DNA of 63,180 bases from DASQFY01 sp036397815 (GTDB taxonomy: Bacteria; Chloroflexota; Limnocylindria; QHBO01), in contig DASWIE010000059.1 in NCBI GenBank assembly GCA_036397815.1, forward strand, positions 1 through 63,180, read 5' to 3'. The notes beneath the pieces were generated by a model, which saw only the letters and a list, made by a program, of their open reading frames with translations, made no database searches and was not told the origin of the DNA. Shown here piece by piece: positions 1 through 8,293 of the stretch. The number at the start of each line of letters is the position of its first letter. The stretch's first letter is position 1. The position numbers were made by a program, and so were the translations under genes.

Positions 1-188
1 ACGGCGTCGCAGGTCCCCCACAGCACCTGAACCCGGGCACTCTGCTCGGCGCAGAACGCCTCGACCAGGGCCGTCTTGCCGATGCCGGCCTCCCCGGCGA
101 CCAGCACCAGACGCCCCCGCCCATCCCGCGTACCGAGGAACAGCTCTCTGAGCTGGGCGAGGCTCGCCTCACGCTCGAGCAGGGTCAC
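1..188 (-). CDS. N-terminus of an AAA/LuxR-type ATPase regulator (partial)
   Basis: This is the first 62 codons of a gene that runs off the left edge of the window. The reading frame starts with GTG at 188 and shows VTLLEREASLAQLREL followed by a Walker A loop, GEAGIGKT, about 35 residues in. That opening (short R/E-rich helix, then LVLVAGEAGIGKTALV) is typical of the ATPase module of large LuxR/MalT-family or adenylate-cyclase-like signalling proteins, where the P-loop sits at the extreme N-terminus. The C-terminal output domain lies outside the window, so its identity is open. Upstream GGTAGG is a poor Shine-Dalgarno. Confidence 0.6.
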   Translation of the reverse strand, partial: MTLLEREASLAQLRELFLGTRDGRGRLVLVAGEAGIGKTALVEAFCAEQSARVQVLWGTCDA

Positions 189-219
189 CTACCAATCGTA
201 CGCGTGGCCGCGCCGAGGG

Positions 220-675
220 CTACTCCACCGTGAAGGCGGTCCGCATCCCTTCCTGGTAGTGCGACTCGTCCTCGTCCGCGCTGTAGATGTTGCAGAGCAG
301 GACGTAGTTGCCCGCGGCAAGGGTCACAGCCAGGTCCATCGTCTCGCCGACCGGGATGTCCTCGATCTCGCCGATGACCTCCATCTCTCCGCCCGCCTCG
401 TCGACTGAGCCGTCTTCGGCAGTTGGCAGGGCGGCGGGATCCAGATCGGTCTTGATGACTACGAACTCGTGGACGTCGTCCGGGCCATTGTTGGTGACGG
501 TGAACGTGACCTCCCCAGCCGGCGCGCTGGCCTGGGCCGGCAGGACCGACCATTCCTGGAGCGTGACGTCGATGGCCGCACCCCCTGCGGCAGGAGTCGG
601 CGTGGCTGCGGCACAGCTCGCCAATACCAGCATCAGGGATGGCACGAGGACGGCGGGGAATCGCAGATGTCGCAT
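220..675 (-). CDS. Cupredoxin-like lipoprotein
   Basis: Predicted exported lipoprotein of 151 residues. A hydrophobic signal ends in a lipobox (LAS before Cys21), followed by a Pro/Ala/Thr linker and a small beta-sandwich domain. The domain carries a full set of type 1 copper ligands in plastocyanin order: His69 (DVHEFVV), Cys128 (VLLCNI), His139 and Met144 (SHYQEGM). It therefore probably binds copper and moves electrons at the outer face of the membrane, though the redox partner is unknown. I chose the ATG at 675 rather than 681 because GGGAG sits 6 nt before it. It is transcribed divergently from the baeRF gene. Confidence 0.75.
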   Translation of the reverse strand: MRHLRFPAVLVPSLMLVLASCAAATPTPAAGGAAIDVTLQEWSVLPAQASAPAGEVTFTVTNNGPDDVHEFVVIKTDLDPAALPTAEDGSVDEAGGEMEVIGEIEDIPVGETMDLAVTLAAGNYVLLCNIYSADEDESHYQEGMRTAFTVE

Positions 676-770
676 GGTCATCTCCCTTTCGTGCGCCCGG
701 GTAGAGGTACAGCCTCTCACCGGCGGTGCCGGCGGTCAACGTGGCATCGGGCTTGCTGAAGGATACCGGT

Positions 771-1883
771 GTGACACAGGTTCCGACCACCACGATCGAC
801 AGCCCCGACCAACGTACGCTGCGCGCGTTGATGCGCCGACTCGCAGACGTCGAGTCACCGGAAGCGCCGGTTCTCAGCATCTGCCTCGACGTGCGACCGG
901 AGGCGCACGGCGAGCGGCCCGGTCGGCGCGTCGAGCTCGTGGTGATGCGGGACCGGCTGCGCGACATCACCACGACATATCCGGCGCACGACCCCGCACG
1001 GATGTCGCTGGACGCCGACATCGAGCGGATCGAGCGATTCCTGGAGGATGAGCCGCTCGACGGGGTCGACGGCCTGGCCATCTTCGCCTGCCACGGCACG
1101 GACCTCTGGGAGACTATCGAGGCGCCGGTCCCGTTCGAGACCCAAGTGAGCGCCGGCCCCACCGCTGACCTGTTCCAGCTGGCCCAGCTGCTGGAGGAGA
1201 GCGAGGCGGTCGTGGTGGCGCTGGTCGACACCAACACCTGCCGACTATTCGTCACCCGGCGCGGATCCCTCGTCGAACGACCGGGGCCCGACGAGCCACC
1301 CGACGAGCATGAGCGACACCACGCCGGTGGCTGGTCGCAGGCGCGCTACCAGCGACACATCGACATGCAGGACCGTCGCTTCGCGCGGGAGGCTGCCGAG
1401 GCGATCGAACGGCTGGTCGACCGGGTCCACGCTCGGCACCTGATCCTCGCCGGCGAGGAGCGGACGATATCGGTCCTGAAGCCGGAGTTATCCCCGGCCC
1501 TCAGCTCCATCCTCGAAAGCGTGGAGCACATCGAGATGCGAGCGCAGCCCGACGAGGTCGCGGCCGGGGTGGCCCCGATCCTGGCTGGCCTTCGGGAGTC
1601 GGAGGCCACCGACGCGGCGGAGCGCGTCATCGCAGGCGTGCGCGCCGGTGGGCTGGGTGTCGCCGGCATGGATCCGGTGGCGGAGGCGCTCGAGGCCGGG
1701 CAGGTGCACGAGCTGGTGATCGACGAATCCGCGGAGCTCGACGCCGACCTGCGATCCGAGCTCGTGCGGCTGGCGGCGCGCAGTGCGGCCGACGTGGTGG
1801 TCGTCAGGGATCATCCGGGCCTGTCGACGCTCGGCGGCGTCGGCGCGACGCTCCGTTATCGGGCGGATTCCGCCGGCGGTTGA
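771..1883 (+). CDS. baeRF/Vms1-type peptidyl-tRNA hydrolase-like protein
   Basis: Protein of 370 residues resembling bacterial eRF1-like (baeRF) proteins of the Vms1/ANKZF1 peptidyl-tRNA hydrolase group. In this family the eRF1 GGQ loop is replaced by a GxxQ-type loop; here it reads HHAGGWSQARYQR with Gly187 and Gln190. An alpha/beta C-terminal half (VAGMDPVAEALEAGQVHELVI) looks like the L7Ae/eRF1 domain 3 region that is common in the family. The likely role is release of nascent chains from tRNA on stalled ribosomes; this is inferred from the family, not shown. The GTG at 771 is preferred because GAAGGA lies 7 nt upstream. The next gene is a tRNA. Confidence 0.7.
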   Translation: MTQVPTTTIDSPDQRTLRALMRRLADVESPEAPVLSICLDVRPEAHGERPGRRVELVVMRDRLRDITTTYPAHDPARMSLDADIERIERFLEDEPLDGVDGLAIFACHGTDLWETIEAPVPFETQVSAGPTADLFQLAQLLEESEAVVVALVDTNTCRLFVTRRGSLVERPGPDEPPDEHERHHAGGWSQARYQRHIDMQDRRFAREAAEAIERLVDRVHARHLILAGEERTISVLKPELSPALSSILESVEHIEMRAQPDEVAAGVAPILAGLRESEATDAAERVIAGVRAGGLGVAGMDPVAEALEAGQVHELVIDESAELDADLRSELVRLAARSAADVVVVRDHPGLSTLGGVGATLRYRADSAGG

Positions 1884-1909
1884 CGTCTCCGGCCAACCGC
1901 GTCCACGAT
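1880..1909 (+). promoter_or_regulatory. Probable promoter of tRNA-Lys
   Basis: TTGACG (1880-1885), an 18-nt spacer and CACGAT (1904-1909) lie just before the tRNA, whose first base is six bases past the -10 box. The -35 box overlaps the stop codon of the baeRF gene. Confidence 0.45.
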
Positions 1910-1914
1910 GCGGC

Positions 1915-1986
1915 GGGCCGTTAGCTCAGTGGTAGAGCAGGGGACTTTTAATCCTCGAGTCGTGGGTTCGAATCCCACACGGCCCT
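1915..1986 (+). tRNA. tRNA-Lys (anticodon TTT)
   Basis: A complete cloverleaf can be drawn. The acceptor stem is GGGCCGT (1915-1921) with ACGGCCC (1979-1985), all seven pairs Watson-Crick. The D arm is GCTC/GAGC. The anticodon stem GGGGA/TCCTC closes a CTTTTAA loop whose anticodon is TTT (1947-1949). The T arm is GTGGG-TTCGAAT-CCCAC. CCA is not encoded. The discriminator position is T, which is unusual for tRNA-Lys. A spurious long reading frame runs across this tRNA and should not be annotated. Confidence 0.95.
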
Positions 1987-2175
1987 CTACCCCTCGTCCT
2001 CGATCGCATCGCCGATGCGCACCTCGTCCTCGCAGGCCGTGCAGCGGAAGACCCGCTCGCCGCGCAGCAGGCGTCGTTCGGGGTCGTGGTCCACCGCCGA
2101 ATGCGGGACCTCCTCCATCGGTCGCCAGTCATCGCCGTGCCGATGCAGCAGGGTCAGTTGGTCAAAGCCGAGCAT
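1987..2175 (-). CDS. Small CxxC protein of unknown function
   Basis: A 62-residue cytoplasmic protein that I do not recognise. Its C-terminal part, RVFRCTACEDEVRIGD, contains a single CxxC pair, as in half a zinc ribbon, and the rest is polar. It is very probably a real gene: a perfect AGGAGG lies 4 nt before the ATG at 2175. It ends directly against the tRNA-Lys gene on the opposite strand. Zinc binding would need a second CxxC from a partner or dimer; none is present in the chain. Confidence 0.65.
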   Translation of the reverse strand: MLGFDQLTLLHRHGDDWRPMEEVPHSAVDHDPERRLLRGERVFRCTACEDEVRIGDAIEDEG

Positions 2176-2250
2176 GCGTCCTCCTGCCGGTCAAGGATTC
2201 TCGAGGATCTCTCCAATATTGCGCCGTCTCAGCACGGACCGCGCAACGAA

Positions 2251-2278
2251 ATGGGGCCGCCCTGGCGGACGGCCCCAT
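2251..2278 (-). terminator. Rho-independent terminator after phoX-like gene
   Basis: A 9-bp perfect stem (ATGGGGCCG with CGGCCCCAT) encloses a 10-nt loop just past the stop codon of the PhoX-like gene. On the minus strand the second arm is followed by TTTCGTT, a weak U-rich tail. Confidence 0.5.
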
Positions 2279-2297
2279 CGGATCGGTCACGGCCTGA

Positions 2298-3905
2298 TCA
2301 GCTGCCGGGGATGAACATCAGGAGCAGCTGACCATCCTCGCGCCTGAACTTGAAGCCACCGGGCTGGGTCGGGCTCTCAGTCAGGTTGACGTGGGACTGG
2401 ACGTCCAGCGCCCACCACCCGCCGCCGAACCACGCCGAGACATCAACGATGCCGCTCGTCTCGGCCGTGGGCTGGACGGCGGTCGCCACTTGCCTCCAGT
2501 TGCCTTTGACGAATCGGTATTGCCAGACCTTGGCGTTGCTGGTGTCCTCCTGGACCACGATGCTCTTCCGGCCGACCTCGATATTGTCGGGATTCCTCAT
2601 CCCGATGCTGTCGGACTCCAGGAAGACCGAGAACTCGTCGACCACCGTCGGGTCGTCGGCGTTGAGCACCATCCGGAAGATGCGACCGTTGCCGTATGGA
2701 CCGGGGGGATCGGCCGGGTACTTGACCGTCATATCGGGATTGAGCACCGCGCTCAGGCCGCGATGAAGGCGGCCTGTGGCTGATCGGTTGACCGTGCCAT
2801 CTCGATCGTCGAGTGTCGTCCAGACCGCGTCGGTCAGCGCCCGGCGCTCGCCGGTATCGGCGAAGTAGATGACCCGAGGATTGTCAGGATCGTAGGCGAT
2901 GTCCTCGACACGGATGAACTGGAAGACGTTGTTCGCGTTGGACCAGTTCTCGAGTCCAGCCTGAGGATGCGTAGCTGCCAGATCTCCCTTTGCCACGTCC
3001 TCGGGCACGGTGAGGAACTCGCCGCTCCATGTCTCACCGGTGGTGATGTCGGCATAGTCGTTGGCGCCGTTGAGGGGATCGACAATCTGTGGACCCGTCA
3101 GCGGCCCTGCGTCGGTGGCCGTCACACGGAAGGCCCACAGCGTGCCCTCATCGGCCTTGAATGCGTCTGCGTCCTCCGCCGTGTAGAGGTACAGCTGTGA
3201 GGCCGGAGCGTTGAACGTGTCGTCGCCCGAAAGGACAGCCAGGTCGTCCCAGCCGCCGGGCACGACGACTGCATTCTCATGGTTGTGGCGGCCCATGCCG
3301 GCGATCTCGTCGAACTCGCCGCTGACGGTGTCGAGGTAAACCGTGTAGCCGGCTTCGCGCAGGGGTGCCATCGCCGGGTCCGACCCGTAGACCGCGCCGG
3401 CCGGTACGGCGAGATTGTCGTCCGACTCCTCGTTCACGAGGAAGGTGTAGGTGTCGAAGCCGTGCTGAGGCCCGGCCATGAACGCGGAGCAGAAGCGAAT
3501 GAAGCCGGCGCTGCTTGGCAGGACAACCTCCATGTCCTCCACCGAACGATCGTCGGTGTTGACCCGGATGCGAGTGACCGATGAATCGACGAAGTCCGCG
3601 AAGCCGCCGAACGGAACGCGCGACTGCTCGTGCGTGACGTACAGGTCGACGTGGTTGTCGTCGATCGGCACGACGCCGATTCCATCCGGGATGCCCTCGA
3701 ACGTGTCACCAAAGATCGTCTCGCCGGAATTCACGAGAGGTACGAACTTGGCGCCCGGTACGACCCCGGAAGCGAACTGCACGTAGGAAGGTGATGCGGT
3801 GTTGTAGCCGAGGCTTGTGGTCGGGAGAGCGACGAGCAGCGCAAGGGCTGCGACCACGGCAAGCACTCCACGACTCCTGGATCGAGCGGACCGTCTTTGA
3901 GGCAC
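2298..3905 (-). CDS. phoX: PhoX-like alkaline phosphatase (DUF839 family), secreted
   Basis: Secreted protein of about 535 residues. It begins with a basic stretch and a hydrophobic signal (VLAVVAALALLVALPTTSLG), then a long beta-rich domain typical of the PhoX/DUF839 family. Hallmarks are THEQSR near the N-terminus, RHNHENAVVVPGG, the FNAPASQLYLY strand and a late VVQEDTSNAKVWQY segment. PhoX enzymes are calcium/iron phosphomonoesterases that free phosphate from organic phosphates outside the cell. The start is the GTG at 3905, which has GGAGGAG 8 nt upstream; the GTG at 3914 is too close to it. It fits the phosphate genes downstream, but I see no PHO-box repeats upstream of it. Confidence 0.7.
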   Translation of the reverse strand: MPQRRSARSRSRGVLAVVAALALLVALPTTSLGYNTASPSYVQFASGVVPGAKFVPLVNSGETIFGDTFEGIPDGIGVVPIDDNHVDLYVTHEQSRVPFGGFADFVDSSVTRIRVNTDDRSVEDMEVVLPSSAGFIRFCSAFMAGPQHGFDTYTFLVNEESDDNLAVPAGAVYGSDPAMAPLREAGYTVYLDTVSGEFDEIAGMGRHNHENAVVVPGGWDDLAVLSGDDTFNAPASQLYLYTAEDADAFKADEGTLWAFRVTATDAGPLTGPQIVDPLNGANDYADITTGETWSGEFLTVPEDVAKGDLAATHPQAGLENWSNANNVFQFIRVEDIAYDPDNPRVIYFADTGERRALTDAVWTTLDDRDGTVNRSATGRLHRGLSAVLNPDMTVKYPADPPGPYGNGRIFRMVLNADDPTVVDEFSVFLESDSIGMRNPDNIEVGRKSIVVQEDTSNAKVWQYRFVKGNWRQVATAVQPTAETSGIVDVSAWFGGGWWALDVQSHVNLTESPTQPGGFKFRREDGQLLLMFIPGS

Positions 3906-4020
3906 GATGGACACTCCTCCTGCTCGGGTGTTGGCAGGGATCCCGCACGGTGAAGAGGCAGCAGTCTCGGCGGGGGTCCTATGGTGCCCCAATCGGCGCC
4001 CGATGCCAACCCGCGAGGCG

Positions 4021-4882
4021 TTATCGGTGCATGTGCGCACCACTTCCGCAAGGGCTGGGCGGAGGCTGGGCGCTCTTCTCCGTCGCGACCCCGTCGCCGC
4101 AATCGGCCGCCTCTGGTGGTGGAAAGTACTCGGTGGTCACCAGGCTCCGGTCATCGAATGCCAGGGCCCAGGTGCTCGCCTTCCGATTGGGGGCCGACGG
4201 CAGGTCCACACCGTCCGCGGCCGCCAGCCGGCCGAGCAGATCGGGAATGACGTCGCCCTGGCTGCACACCACCGCTGCGCCCTTCGATCCGCCGATCTCG
4301 CGCAGCAGCACCACGGCCTCGTCCTCGCGACCGGGGTAGCCCGCCTCGGACAGAATCGGCTCCTGCCGGACCGGCAGCACCATCGCGGCGGCGAGGGGCT
4401 CCACCGTCTGGGCGCAACGCACCACGTCGGCGGCCATGATCTCGGTCGGGTCGAAGTGGGCAAGGAATCTTACGAAGCTCTCCGCCTGGGCCCAACCACA
4501 CGCATCCAGCGGCCGCGCACCGTCGTCCCCCTGCCAGGTACTCCGGCTGCCGGCGCTGCCATGCCGCACGATCAGCACCATGCGTCGGGGCGCCGGGCTG
4601 CGGACGAAGCGGTCCAGCAGATCGCGGTCGGTGGGGCGGGTCAGCAGCTCGGCTGCTTCGCCGGGGTCGACCCAGCGCAGCTCATCGAAGCCGGTCTCCT
4701 CGAGGACCTCGCGAATGGCGCCGTCGATCTCGCTCTCGCCGCCGGCCAGCTTTCCCTTGGGCAGGCTCCAGTCGTCGTAGCGGGGTCGGTGGATGAGCCA
4801 CCTCGATCGAACCGTCATCGCCGTCGCTCGAGAGCGAGCGCCACACGACGCCTCCGGCTGCCCGGATCGCCGGATCAGGCAC
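4021..4882 (-). pseudogene. MutT1-like Nudix plus histidine phosphatase, frameshifted
   Basis: Two reading frames join to make one protein of the mycobacterial MutT1 type (Nudix hydrolase then SixA/RHG histidine phosphatase), a family that cleans oxidised nucleotides. Frame A starts at GTG 4882 (MPDPAIRAAGGVVWRS) and reaches DGSIEV near 4799. Frame B continues from about 4797 with LIHRPRYDDWSLPKGK, the Nudix box GKLAGGE...REVLEETGF, and the phosphatase motif LIVRHGSAG. Only one base separates GTG (4801-4799) from the CTC that opens frame B, so one base is extra or two are missing. It is either a true pseudogene or a sequence error. The GTG overlaps the ppk stop by 8 bp. Confidence 0.7.
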
Positions 4883-6998
4883 GCTGCCCGGCGCGTTCCA
4901 TCAGGATCGCCTGGAGGCCTCGCGCCTCCTTCTCGCCGGGCCGCAGGCGGGCCCAGGCTCCATCCCCATCGAGCTGCCACGTCCCCACGTTGTCCTGGAG
5001 TGCCACGGTCAGCACCTCGTTGAGCTGCCGGCGCGCGGCGCCGCTCTCCACGCGCACCAGCGTTTCGACACGCCGGTCCAGGTTGCGATGCATCAGGTCG
5101 GCGCTGCCGACGTAGACCTCCTCATCGCCACCGTTGCCGAATACCAGGATCCGCGAGTGCTCGAGGAAGCGGCCGACGATGCTCCGCACCCGGATTCGCT
5201 CGCTCAGCTTGTCCACGCCGGGGCGGACGGCACATATGGCCCGCACGATGAGATCGACCTCCACGCCACGACCCGCCGCGGCGTACAGGGCGTCGATCAC
5301 CGCCTCGTCGATCAGGTTGTTGACCTTCATGACGATGCGGCCCGGCTGCTGTGCGGTGCTGAGCGTCGCCTCGCGGTCGATCAGCTCGACCAGTCGCTCG
5401 CGCATGCGGCGCGGCGCAACGATGAGCGAGCGGTAATCCGGGTCGCGCGAGTAGCCGGTCAGGAAGTTGAACAGGCTGCTGACGTCCTCGCCCAGGCGCG
5501 GCGACGCGGTGAGCAGTCCGACATCCTCGTAGATGCGCGCCGTGATCGGGTTGTAGTTGCCGGTGCCGACGTGCACGTAGCGGCGGAGCTGGCCGCCCTC
5601 CTCGCGGACGACCAGGCATAGCTTGGCGTGCGTCTTGAGGCCCATCACCCCGTACACCACGTGACAGCCGGCCTGCTCCAGGAGTCGCGCCCAACCGATG
5701 TTGTTCTGCTCGTCGAAGCGCGCCTTGATCTCGACCAGGACGACCACCTGCTTGCCGGCACCGGCAGCCTGGACCAGGGCATCGACGATCGGGCTGTCGC
5801 CGCTGGTCCGGTACAGCGTCTGCTTGATGGCCAGCACCGCCGGATCGGCAGCCGCCTGCTCGATGAAGCGCTGGACGCTGCTGCCGAACGCGTCGTACGG
5901 GTGGTGCAACAGGATGTCGTGCCGCGAGATAGCCGCGAAGATATCGGGCGCCAGGTCGTCGCCCACCATCAGATCCGGGTGGGTACGCGCGTGGAATGGC
6001 GCGTCCTTGAGGTCTGGCCGGTCGATCGCGTGCAGCTCCCACAGGCCGGCGAGGTTGAGCGGCCCGGGAAGGGCCTGGACATCGGCCTCGGACACCTGCA
6101 GCTCACGCATCAGCAATTGGAGCACGTGCGCGGGCATGCTCGACTCGACCTCGAGCCGCACCGCCGGGCTGAGCCGTCGCCTGCGCAGCTCGTCCTCCAG
6201 CGCCTCGAGCAGGTCCTCGGCTCCGTCGTCGTCGATCTCCAGGTCGGCGTCGCGCGTCACGCGGAAGGCGTGGTGCTCGACGATTCGCATGCCGGGGAAG
6301 AGGCGGTCCAGGTTGGCGGCGATGACGTCCTCGAGGGGCACGAAGATCCCCTCCTCGGGCGTCACGAAGCGGCCGAGCAGGGGCGGTATCTTGACGCGGG
6401 CGAAGTGACGGCGGCGAACCTCGGGGTCCTCGACCATGACGGCGAGACTGAGCGACAGGTTGGAGATGTAGGGGAACGGGTGGCCCGGGTCGACGGCCAG
6501 CGGCGTGAGCACGGGGAAGATACGCTCCGAGAACGCCGCCTCCAGCGATGCCCGATGGGTCGGGCTCAGCGCGTCCCAGCGCGTGACCCGGACGCCGGCC
6601 GAGGCGAGCGCGGGCAGCATCTGCTCGCTGAAGAGCCGCGCGTGTCGCTCGGCCAGCCCCGCGACGCGCTCACGGATGCGTCCCAGCTGCTCCGCGGTGG
6701 TGAGGCCGTCCGGCGCGCGGCTCATCGCCAGTCCAGCCGCAAACTGCCGCATCAGTCCGGCAACCCGGACCATGTAGAACTCGTCGAGATTCCCGGCGAA
6801 GATGGCCAGGAACTTGGCGCGCTCGAGCAGAGGTGTGGACGCGTCCTCGGCGAGCGTCAGCACGCGCTCGTTGAAATCGAGCCATGAGAGCTCGCGGTTC
6901 AGGTACCGATGCGGGACGGCCTGAAGGCGCCGCCGCGCTTTCGGCCCCTCGCCGGGGTGCGCAGCCGCTGGCGCGGTGGCTGGTCTGGCAGTTGCCAC
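4875..6998 (-). CDS. ppk1: Polyphosphate kinase 1
   Basis: Full-length (707 residues) Ppk1, which polymerises the gamma phosphate of ATP into polyphosphate at the membrane. Visible landmarks are the N-terminal RELSWLDFNERVL, the phospholipase-D-like core TLYRTSGDSPIVDAL, EIKARFDEQNNIGWA, the catalytic histidine His457 in LKTHAKL, HVGTGNYN, and a second conserved histidine His637 in DLMHRNLDRRVE. The GTG start at 6998 has no Shine-Dalgarno but lies 6 nt from a TAGCCT box, so the mRNA is probably leaderless. The stop overlaps the start of the MutT1-like gene, so the two are likely co-translated. Its place beside pst genes suggests phosphate storage. Confidence 0.95.
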   Translation of the reverse strand: MATARPATAPAAAHPGEGPKARRRLQAVPHRYLNRELSWLDFNERVLTLAEDASTPLLERAKFLAIFAGNLDEFYMVRVAGLMRQFAAGLAMSRAPDGLTTAEQLGRIRERVAGLAERHARLFSEQMLPALASAGVRVTRWDALSPTHRASLEAAFSERIFPVLTPLAVDPGHPFPYISNLSLSLAVMVEDPEVRRRHFARVKIPPLLGRFVTPEEGIFVPLEDVIAANLDRLFPGMRIVEHHAFRVTRDADLEIDDDGAEDLLEALEDELRRRRLSPAVRLEVESSMPAHVLQLLMRELQVSEADVQALPGPLNLAGLWELHAIDRPDLKDAPFHARTHPDLMVGDDLAPDIFAAISRHDILLHHPYDAFGSSVQRFIEQAAADPAVLAIKQTLYRTSGDSPIVDALVQAAGAGKQVVVLVEIKARFDEQNNIGWARLLEQAGCHVVYGVMGLKTHAKLCLVVREEGGQLRRYVHVGTGNYNPITARIYEDVGLLTASPRLGEDVSSLFNFLTGYSRDPDYRSLIVAPRRMRERLVELIDREATLSTAQQPGRIVMKVNNLIDEAVIDALYAAAGRGVEVDLIVRAICAVRPGVDKLSERIRVRSIVGRFLEHSRILVFGNGGDEEVYVGSADLMHRNLDRRVETLVRVESGAARRQLNEVLTVALQDNVGTWQLDGDGAWARLRPGEKEARGLQAILMERAGQRA

Positions 6999-7004
6999 CC
7001 GCGA

Positions 7005-7033
7005 AGGCTAGGCAGGTTCCGTCAACGGTGCAA
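7005..7033 (-). promoter_or_regulatory. Promoter of ppk1
   Basis: On the minus strand TTGCAC (7033-7028), a 17-nt spacer and TAGCCT (7010-7005) form a good sigma-70-type promoter. Six bases separate the -10 box from the GTG of ppk1, placing the transcription start at or next to the start codon. Confidence 0.6.
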
Positions 7034-7056
7034 TAAGGCGGAGGTTCTCCACCAGG

Positions 7057-8259
7057 TTGGACCGATGCGCCTGCAATACTGCCGGCGCCCACTCGCACGA
7101 GGATCGACGCCTGGACCGATCGGCTCCAGCCCACGCCCGCGGGCGGCTGATCGAGCTCGCGGCCCTGTTCGGGCTGCTCGGCGTCATCGGCTTCGGTGGC
7201 CCGGCGGCGCATGTGGCCCTGATGCGGCGCGAGGTGGCGGAGCGGCGGCGCTGGATCAGCGAGCAGCGATTCATCGATCTGCTCGGCATCACCAACCTGC
7301 TGCCCGGCCCCAACTCGACCGAGCTGGCGATGCATGTCGGCCTCGACCGGGCGGGCCGCGCGGGCCTCCTGGTGGCGGGCCTCGCCTTCATGCTGCCGGC
7401 GGCTCTGATCGTCGGCGGCCTGGCCGCGGTCTACGTGGCGGCCGGCTCAACACCGGTCGCGACGTCGCTGCTGTACGGGGTCAAGCCGGTCATCATCGCG
7501 ATCGTCGCCGTCGCGATCGTCCAGCTCGGTCGCGGCGCGCTCGCCGGGCCGCTGCGCATCGTGATCGCAGTGGGTGCTGCTCTGCTGGCAATCCTCGGCG
7601 TCAACGAGCTCCTGCTCCTCGCCGGCGGTGCGGCCCTCGTGGCGGTTGCGCGCGGCGTGGTCCGCGACCCAGCTGAATGGCTGGCTCGCTCGATGCTCCC
7701 AGTCTCCGGGGCCATCGCCTCGGTCGCCGCAACGGCGGTCAGCCTGCCCCTGCTGTTCGGCACGTTCCTGAAGATCGGCGCCACCTTGTACGGCTCGGGC
7801 TACGTGCTGCTCGCCTTCCTGCGGGCGGACTTCGTCGATCGCCTGGGCTGGATCACCGATCGCCAGCTGCTCGATGCCGTTGCCATCGGCCAGGTCACCC
7901 CCGGCCCGCTCTTCACGACCGCCACCTTCATCGGCTATCTCGTGGCGGGGCCGCTGGGGGCGGTGGTGGCCACGATCGGGATCTTCCTGCCCGCTTTCGG
8001 GCTGGTGGCGCTGCTTGGCGGACTGGCGGCGCGCATGCGGTCGCGTCCGCTGACGGCGGCCCTGCTCGACGGGGTCAACGCGGCCGCCATCGGCCTCATG
8101 GCCGCCGTCAGCCTGGAGCTCGCCGGGGTGGCGATCGTCGATCCGCTGACGGCTGGGCTGGCCCTGGCGGGAACGATCCTTTTGCTCCTCCGCGTTCCGT
8201 CGCTCTGGATCGTGGTGGGCGGGGCGACGGTCGGCGTCGCGAGGGCCCTCCTCGTTTGA
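7057..8259 (+). CDS. chrA: Chromate transporter, two-domain ChrA type
   Basis: Integral membrane protein of up to 400 residues with the two homologous halves of long-chain ChrA proteins. The N-half has LLGVIGFGGPAAHVALMRRE and GITNLLPGPNSTE. The C-half has the matching GYVLLAFLRADFVDRLGW and GQVTPGPLFTTATFIG. ChrA proteins export chromate in exchange for protons; sulfate-related oxyanions are alternative substrates. The start is uncertain: TTG at 7057 opens the frame, but the first 25 residues are not conserved-looking and no better ATG or GTG follows. It is divergent from ppk1 and followed by an arsenate reductase, making a small oxyanion pair. Confidence 0.85.
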   Translation: MDRCACNTAGAHSHEDRRLDRSAPAHARGRLIELAALFGLLGVIGFGGPAAHVALMRREVAERRRWISEQRFIDLLGITNLLPGPNSTELAMHVGLDRAGRAGLLVAGLAFMLPAALIVGGLAAVYVAAGSTPVATSLLYGVKPVIIAIVAVAIVQLGRGALAGPLRIVIAVGAALLAILGVNELLLLAGGAALVAVARGVVRDPAEWLARSMLPVSGAIASVAATAVSLPLLFGTFLKIGATLYGSGYVLLAFLRADFVDRLGWITDRQLLDAVAIGQVTPGPLFTTATFIGYLVAGPLGAVVATIGIFLPAFGLVALLGGLAARMRSRPLTAALLDGVNAAAIGLMAAVSLELAGVAIVDPLTAGLALAGTILLLLRVPSLWIVVGGATVGVARALLV

Positions 8260-8293
8260 CGTCACCTTTACGTTGGCTGGCTATGCTGACCCT

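Noticed and set aside
1908..2297. Open frame of 129 codons on the plus strand across tRNA-Lys
   Set aside because: It is a translation of the tRNA itself (the known artefact beginning with a VSSVVEQGTFNPRVVGSNPT-like string); the tRNA cloverleaf is complete and a minus-strand gene occupies the rest.
3906..4020. PHO-box repeats upstream of the phoX-like gene
   Set aside because: Only one TTCACC-like hexamer is present on the minus strand, with no second unit at 11-bp spacing.
3907..5115. Plus-strand open frame of 402 codons
   Set aside because: It lies opposite the MutT1-like and ppk1 genes, has Arg/His/Pro-rich shadow composition, no family motif and no ribosome site.
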